Of a DNA stretch of 8,034 bases, positions 6,670-8,034 are shown piece by piece. Below the pieces are notes generated by a model. It was not told the DNA's origin. It was given only the letters and a program-made list of their open reading frames with translations, and searched no databases. The first letter of the stretch is position 1. Each line of letters opens with the position of its first letter. This DNA is from Planctomycetota bacterium (GTDB lineage: Bacteria > Planctomycetota > Planctomycetia > Pirellulales > Lacipirellulaceae): positions 1 to 8,034 of the forward strand of contig JAADIN010000211.1 in NCBI GenBank assembly GCA_013151315.1, written 5' to 3'. A program made the position numbers and the translations under genes.

Positions 6670-6696
6670 GCCGCAAGCGGCCGCTTGCGGCTTAGC
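6665..6696. repeat. Perfect 32-bp REP-like palindrome
   Basis: GCTAAGCCGCAAGCGG (6665-6680) is followed directly by its exact reverse complement (6681-6696). Each half contains a smaller hairpin (for example GCCGC-AA-GCGGC at 6670-6681), and the upstream flank adds GCGGCT-A-AGCCGC (6662-6674). It contains the stop codon of the platform gene and lies 18 bp before the next start codon. There is no T-run after it, so it is not a standard terminator. The same 16-mer ends the acyltransferase gene at 2628-2643. Confidence 0.85.
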
Positions 6697-6714
6697 AAAG
6701 GAAAACCCAAGCCC

Positions 6715-7047
6715 ATGAAACAACACAACCATTCAGCAGCAGCATTCTCGCTGGTCGAGCTTGTCGCCGTCGTCGCTATGCTGGGAGTCCTTGCTACGAT
6801 CATCATCCGACGAGTGGATGGGCACCACGACACGGGGAAAACAGCCGCCTGTCACGTCTACCAAGGAGATATCGGGATCCAGGTCGAGCTTTGGCGTCAT
6901 AACACGGGAACCTTGCCAGCGAGCAACCTAGCGACGATAGGAACCGATATCAACTATTTTCCAGGGGGGTTGCCTACCTGTCCGGTAGATGGCAGTTCTT
7001 ACACGATCGACACCGTGACGGGGCTGGTGGTGGGCCATAACCACTAA
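6715..7047 (+). CDS. Short GspG-like pseudopilin with Cys pair
   Basis: A 110-residue pseudopilin. ATG 6715 is chosen because it gives a normal 10-residue leader (MKQHNHSAAA); an in-frame TTG at 6685 would lie inside the upstream palindrome. AAAGGA at 6697-6702 is a possible, rather distant (12 nt) ribosome binding site. Predicted cleavage is between Ala10 and Phe11, Glu15 is at +5, and the hydrophobic helix runs to about residue 31 (FSLVELVAVVAMLG onward). An Arg-Arg pair (32-33) follows, where the paralogues have Pro-Arg. The soluble domain is brief: Cys46, YFPGGLPTCPVDG at 81-93 with Cys89, then SYTID and a C-terminal VVGHNH. The two Cys match those of the minus-strand pseudopilin. It shares the forward transcript with the platform protein. 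Its role is pseudopilus subunit, major or minor unknown. Confidence 0.85.
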   Translation: MKQHNHSAAAFSLVELVAVVAMLGVLATIIIRRVDGHHDTGKTAACHVYQGDIGIQVELWRHNTGTLPASNLATIGTDINYFPGGLPTCPVDGSSYTIDTVTGLVVGHNH

Positions 7048-7183
7048 TGGGGAAGTGATTTTTAGGAAATGGTTGGTTTTTTTATCTCATGTGCATTTCG
7101 TAACCTACGTTTGATTAAGAAAACATGAGTCCCAGATGCCGCTCGAACGCAGCATAAATAAACGAATGAGGAGAAACCTAGAT
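7048..7183 (+). other. 136-bp intergenic leader between the two pseudopilins
   Basis: This spacer is longer than most others in the forward cluster and AT-richer. It has a run of seven T at 7077-7083, with AACCA (7039-7043) and TGGTT (7070-7074) as a weak 5-bp inverted repeat before it, so a weak terminator or attenuator is possible. TTGATT at 7111-7116 resembles a -35 box but has no good -10 at normal spacing. A separate promoter for the following gene is plausible but not shown. Confidence 0.3.
7168..7173 (+). promoter_or_regulatory. Strong ribosome binding site for the next pseudopilin
   Basis: GAGGAG lies 10 nt before ATG 7184. It overlaps an in-frame ATG at 7166, which would only add a short basic extension, so 7184 is the better start. 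This is one of the best Shine-Dalgarno matches in the window and suggests high expression. Confidence 0.65.
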
Positions 7184-7507
7184 ATGAAGAATCTCAAGCG
7201 TAACCAAAAGGGTGGCTTTTCGCTGCTCGAGTTGCTTGCGGTGGTCACGATCCTGGGCATCATCGCTGCCATCATCGTGCCTCGCGTCACGGTCTCGAGC
7301 GACACGGCCAGACAGCGTGTCATGGAACATCAGAAAGCAACGATCAACTCGGCTGTTGAGCGTTACTATGTCAACGAAGGGAGTTGGCCCGCCAATGATC
7401 TCTCGGACATCGCTGCCAATATCAATTACTTCCCGGATGGCATTCCGACCAACCCGGTCGACAGTTCATCCTACACGTTGAACAACACCACAAAACGCGT
7501 CAACTAG
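7184..7507 (+). CDS. Short GspG-like pseudopilin without Cys, possible major subunit
   Basis: A 107-residue pseudopilin with the most classical signal of the set: leader MKNLKRNQKGG, cleavage between Gly11 and Phe12, Glu16 at +5, and the hydrophobic helix FSLLELLAVVTILG continuing to about residue 32. The soluble part has YFPDGIPTNPVD at 82-93 and SYTLNNTTKRVN, then the stop. It aligns closely with the other two GspG-like proteins, but both Cys positions are replaced (Met47 and Asn90) and the terminal Gly-His tail is absent. The best ribosome binding site and the canonical Gly-Phe cleavage site make it the best candidate for major pseudopilin, which is inference. It lies 33 bp before the GspH-like gene. 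Confidence 0.88.
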   Translation: MKNLKRNQKGGFSLLELLAVVTILGIIAAIIVPRVTVSSDTARQRVMEHQKATINSAVERYYVNEGSWPANDLSDIAANINYFPDGIPTNPVDSSSYTLNNTTKRVN

Positions 7508-7524
7508 ACAGATTCTACGAGAAA

Positions 7525-7535
7525 GGGGAGGAAGG
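7525..7535 (+). promoter_or_regulatory. Strong ribosome binding site for the GspH-like gene
   Basis: A purine-rich GGGGAGGAAGG stretch contains GGAGG at 7527-7531, 9 nt before ATG 7541. It favours 7541 over the in-frame ATG at 7571, which lies at the base of a strong stem-loop. Confidence 0.65.
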
Positions 7536-7540
7536 TCCTC

Positions 7541-8034
7541 ATGGACAACCACCCCAGCATAAAACCGCCCATGGCTCGTCGCAAAACTTTGCGACGGGCC
7601 ATGAGTCTTTTGGAGTTGACCATCGTGGTGGCCATTTTAGGGCTCCTGAGTGTTGCCTCGATAACAAAATTCGGCCACTCCGCCTTAGGTAATGGCGGGG
7701 CCGAGGGCTTTGCCCGAAAGATTTCGCTTGCCCAGGTCCAGGCACGGCGGAGTACCATCTCGACGGGTGACAACCACTACCTTCAGATGACGACCTCGGG
7801 AGGAAACGTTGCCAGCTACGCGCTCTTTCGACGATCTAGTGGCGGCGACGTGCAAGTCGACGAAACTCGTAGTATGCCACAGGAGGTGACGGTCACTTCT
7901 AGTGCAACGACGCTGGAGTTCGACTTCGAAGGGGCGGCACTGGGTGCCTACACCGTGGATGTCGCCGGGCCCAATCGCAGTTGGCAGATATCGACCGTGA
8001 TCCTCACGGGAGCAGTTCGGATGGTCGAAACGAC
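7541..8034 (+). CDS. GspH/FimT-like minor pseudopilin, 3' end outside window
   Basis: The reading frame runs from ATG 7541 to the window edge without a stop; 164 residues are visible. The leader of 20 residues is basic and longer than in the GspG-like genes (MARRKTLRRA at 11-20), with predicted cleavage between Ala20 and Met21, Glu25 at +5, and the helix MSLLELTIVVAILGLLS. After the helix comes a GspH-like pattern: a short helix with FARKISLAQVQARRSTISTGDN (57-78), then beta-rich segments (YLQMTTSGG, YALFRR, EVTVTSSATTLEFDFEG, STVILTGAVRMVET). Family knowledge places GspH and FimT as minor pseudopilins near the tip of the pseudopilus. Ala-Met at the cleavage site in place of Gly-Phe is tolerated but uncommon. 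The gene begins 33 bp after the preceding pseudopilin; further minor pseudopilins would be expected downstream. Confidence 0.85.
   Translation, partial: MDNHPSIKPPMARRKTLRRAMSLLELTIVVAILGLLSVASITKFGHSALGNGGAEGFARKISLAQVQARRSTISTGDNHYLQMTTSGGNVASYALFRRSSGGDVQVDETRSMPQEVTVTSSATTLEFDFEGAALGAYTVDVAGPNRSWQISTVILTGAVRMVET
7570..7603 (+). repeat. 16-bp stem-loop within the GspH-like leader codons
   Basis: Arms 7570-7585 and 7588-7603 are reverse complements except for one T-G pair that would still pair in RNA. The loop is the dinucleotide AC. The core CGTCGCAAA / TTTGCGACG is perfect. It encodes residues from Pro10 to Met21 of the pseudopilin leader and would hide the internal ATG at 7571. There is no T-run after it. 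Confidence 0.7.

Noticed and set aside
6685..6714. TTG start for the first forward pseudopilin
   Set aside because: It lies inside the palindrome, has no ribosome binding site and would make an atypically long leader.
6241..6732. Minus-strand open frame opposite the platform gene and the palindrome
   Set aside because: It is antisense to the second T2SF domain and only extends because the palindrome is free of stops; no ribosome binding site or domain is seen.
7111..7139. Possible sigma-70 promoter beginning TTGATT
   Set aside because: The hexamer at normal spacing (AGATGC) is a poor -10 box.

Overview
The window reads as a piece of a planctomycete chromosome, probably order Pirellulales. 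That assignment is inference from a LamG (jellyroll) protein, very short GspG-like pseudopilins, a degenerate receiver next to a GspE-type ATPase, mostly weak Shine-Dalgarno signals, and GC-rich palindromic repeats at gene ends. No rRNA, tRNA, CRISPR array or transposase was seen.

Layout. Positions 1-1122 hold the 3' part of a LamG-repeat protein. It runs straight into an apolipoprotein N-acyltransferase-like gene (1125-2651) whose ribosome binding site lies inside the last LamG codons. Convergent to it on the minus strand is a short GspG-like pseudopilin (2662-3015). A 297-bp divergent intergenic region follows (3016-3312), with a long imperfect hairpin. Then a forward cluster runs to the window edge: a pseudoreceiver protein (3313-3702), a GspE/PilB-type assembly ATPase with an MshEN domain (3756-5444), a GspF/PilC-type platform protein (5506-6669), two more GspG-like pseudopilins (6715-7047 and 7184-7507) and a GspH/FimT-like pseudopilin (7541 to beyond 8034).

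How the genes work together. The forward cluster is the cytoplasmic motor, membrane platform and pilus subunits of a type II secretion / type IV pilus-like machine. Neither a secretin nor GspC, GspL or GspM is visible here. The ATPase carries two 24-residue MshEN motifs with a 5-residue spacer, the arrangement known to bind cyclic di-GMP. The receiver-like gene upstream lacks the phosphoacceptor Asp and the conserved Lys, so regulation may run through c-di-GMP and protein contacts rather than phosphorylation. The LamG protein could be a substrate or surface partner, and the acyltransferase acts in lipoprotein maturation or a variant of it; both links rest on proximity only.

The most interesting items are the c-di-GMP-type motif in the ATPase, the pseudoreceiver, a Cys pair present or absent as a unit among three paralogous pseudopilins, a palindromic repeat that supplies stop codons and C-terminal codons to neighbouring genes, and a 16-bp stem inside the start region of the GspH-like gene.
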